Positions 5,404-5,658 of a stretch of DNA of 5,658 nt are shown one piece after another; the stretch's first letter is position 1, and each line of letters opens with the position of its first letter. The stretch is from an uncultured Mesorhizobium sp. (lineage in GTDB: Bacteria; Pseudomonadota; Alphaproteobacteria; Rhizobiales; Rhizobiaceae), in assembly GCA_950071955.1 (NCBI GenBank), contig CATMOC010000277.1, positions 1-5,658 of the forward strand. Reading direction: 5' to 3'. Both the position numbers and the translations under genes were made by a program. The notes beneath the pieces were generated by a model. It was not told the origin of the DNA, did not search any database, and saw only the letters and a program-made list of their open reading frames with translations.

Positions 5404-5643
5404 GACGTCCCTTCCGCGCGATGTAGGAAACGGCCGGAGGCCGGGGCCGCGACCGCGGCCCGCCGGCAGTCCGGCGCGCCCGCGCAGGCGCGGACCATCA
5501 GGTCCGCTGGCGTGAGCGCTAGAGCGTTTTCCGATCGGATAGAATTGGGAAACGCGACAGGCCGCGACCGCGACTGGCGCGCGCGCCTGAACGGCGAGTG
5601 AACGCCGTCCGGCGTTACGGAGTAAAGCTGGACGGAAAAGCTC
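5404..5643. other. Hairpin-packed non-coding leader upstream of the tail genes
   Basis: About 240 bases in which I accept no gene on either strand; one minus-strand frame is open but has no coding character. The segment 5431-5507 is almost wholly made of abutting stems: CGGCC/GGCCG (5431-5443), GGGCCGCG/CGCGGCCC (5444-5461), GCCGG/CCGGC (5462-5475), GCGCC/GGCGC (5476-5491) and GCGGACC/GGTCCGC (5490-5507). Further stems are at 5524-5555 and 5601-5616 (AACGCC/GGCGTT). None is followed by a T tract, so intrinsic terminators are not supported. It may be a mosaic of intergenic repeats or a leader separating this gene set from the head genes. Confidence 0.6.
5524..5555. repeat. Degenerate AGAGCGTTTTCC-type dispersed palindrome
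   Basis: Twelve-pair inverted repeat: GCGTTTTCCGAT (5524-5535) against ATTGGGAAACGC (5544-5555), with two G-T pairs and an eight-base loop. The left flank CTAGA (5519-5523) belongs to the usual form of this element, which in rhizobial genomes reads CTAGAGCGTTTTC on one arm and its complement on the other. Here the right flank (GACAG) no longer matches, so the copy is decayed. The family recognition is from memory, and I know no established function. Confidence 0.6.
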
Positions 5644-5658
5644 TTAGTCGCTGCCGCT

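Noticed and set aside
5115..5498. 127-residue minus-strand frame upstream of and overlapping the gp37-position gene
   Set aside because: The product is Arg/Ala-rich, runs through the hairpin array, then lies in a shadow frame of the accepted gene.
5644..5658. C-terminal end of an upstream minus-strand gene (Ser-Gly-Ser-Asp then TAA 5646-5644)
   Set aside because: Only four codons are visible, so the frame cannot be supported; it is only compatible with a gp36-like gene lying outside the window.

Overview
The window is a slice of a Mu-like contractile-tail (myovirus) prophage in a GC-rich alphaproteobacterium, most likely of the order Hyphomicrobiales (Rhizobiales). The phage assignment rests on gene content and order. 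Read on the minus strand from right to left, the genes are a tail-terminator/Mu gp37-position protein (5403-4678), a small DUF2635-like protein at the Mu gp38 position (4571-4278), the tail sheath (4281-2788), the tail tube (2643-2272), a tail assembly chaperone in two forms made by a -1 frameshift (1477-1136 and 1477-1038), and the N-terminal 347 residues of the tape measure protein (1041 to beyond position 1). The host guess rests on the high GC and on dispersed palindromic repeats of a style I know from rhizobial genomes. It is an inference.

Layout: 5404-5658 is non-coding and packed with short hairpins, including a degenerate AGAGCGTTTTCC-type palindrome. The tail genes then run leftward with close spacing. 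There are ATGA start/stop overlaps at DUF2635/sheath and at chaperone long form/tape measure. Two related palindromic repeats (2683-2760 and 4591-4674) fill the only two sizeable gaps between the tail genes on the right side, so they bracket the DUF2635-sheath pair.

Between tail tube and chaperone the operon is interrupted by an AT-richer cassette of about 0.75 kb carrying one plus-strand gene (1535-2170). It encodes a 211-residue protein with two membrane segments and a conserved-looking cytosolic domain of unknown function. Its opposite strand, different base composition and position between two structural genes mark it as a moron (cargo gene), possibly expressed in the lysogen while the tail operon is silent.

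Together the minus-strand genes build a contractile tail. The tape measure sets tube length with the two chaperone forms. Tube subunits polymerise, the sheath assembles around them, and the gp37-position protein probably caps the tail. The best-supported notable signals are the T7 slippery heptamer at 1205-1199 and the antisense cassette. I see no RNA genes, CRISPR array, insertion sequence or integrase in the window.
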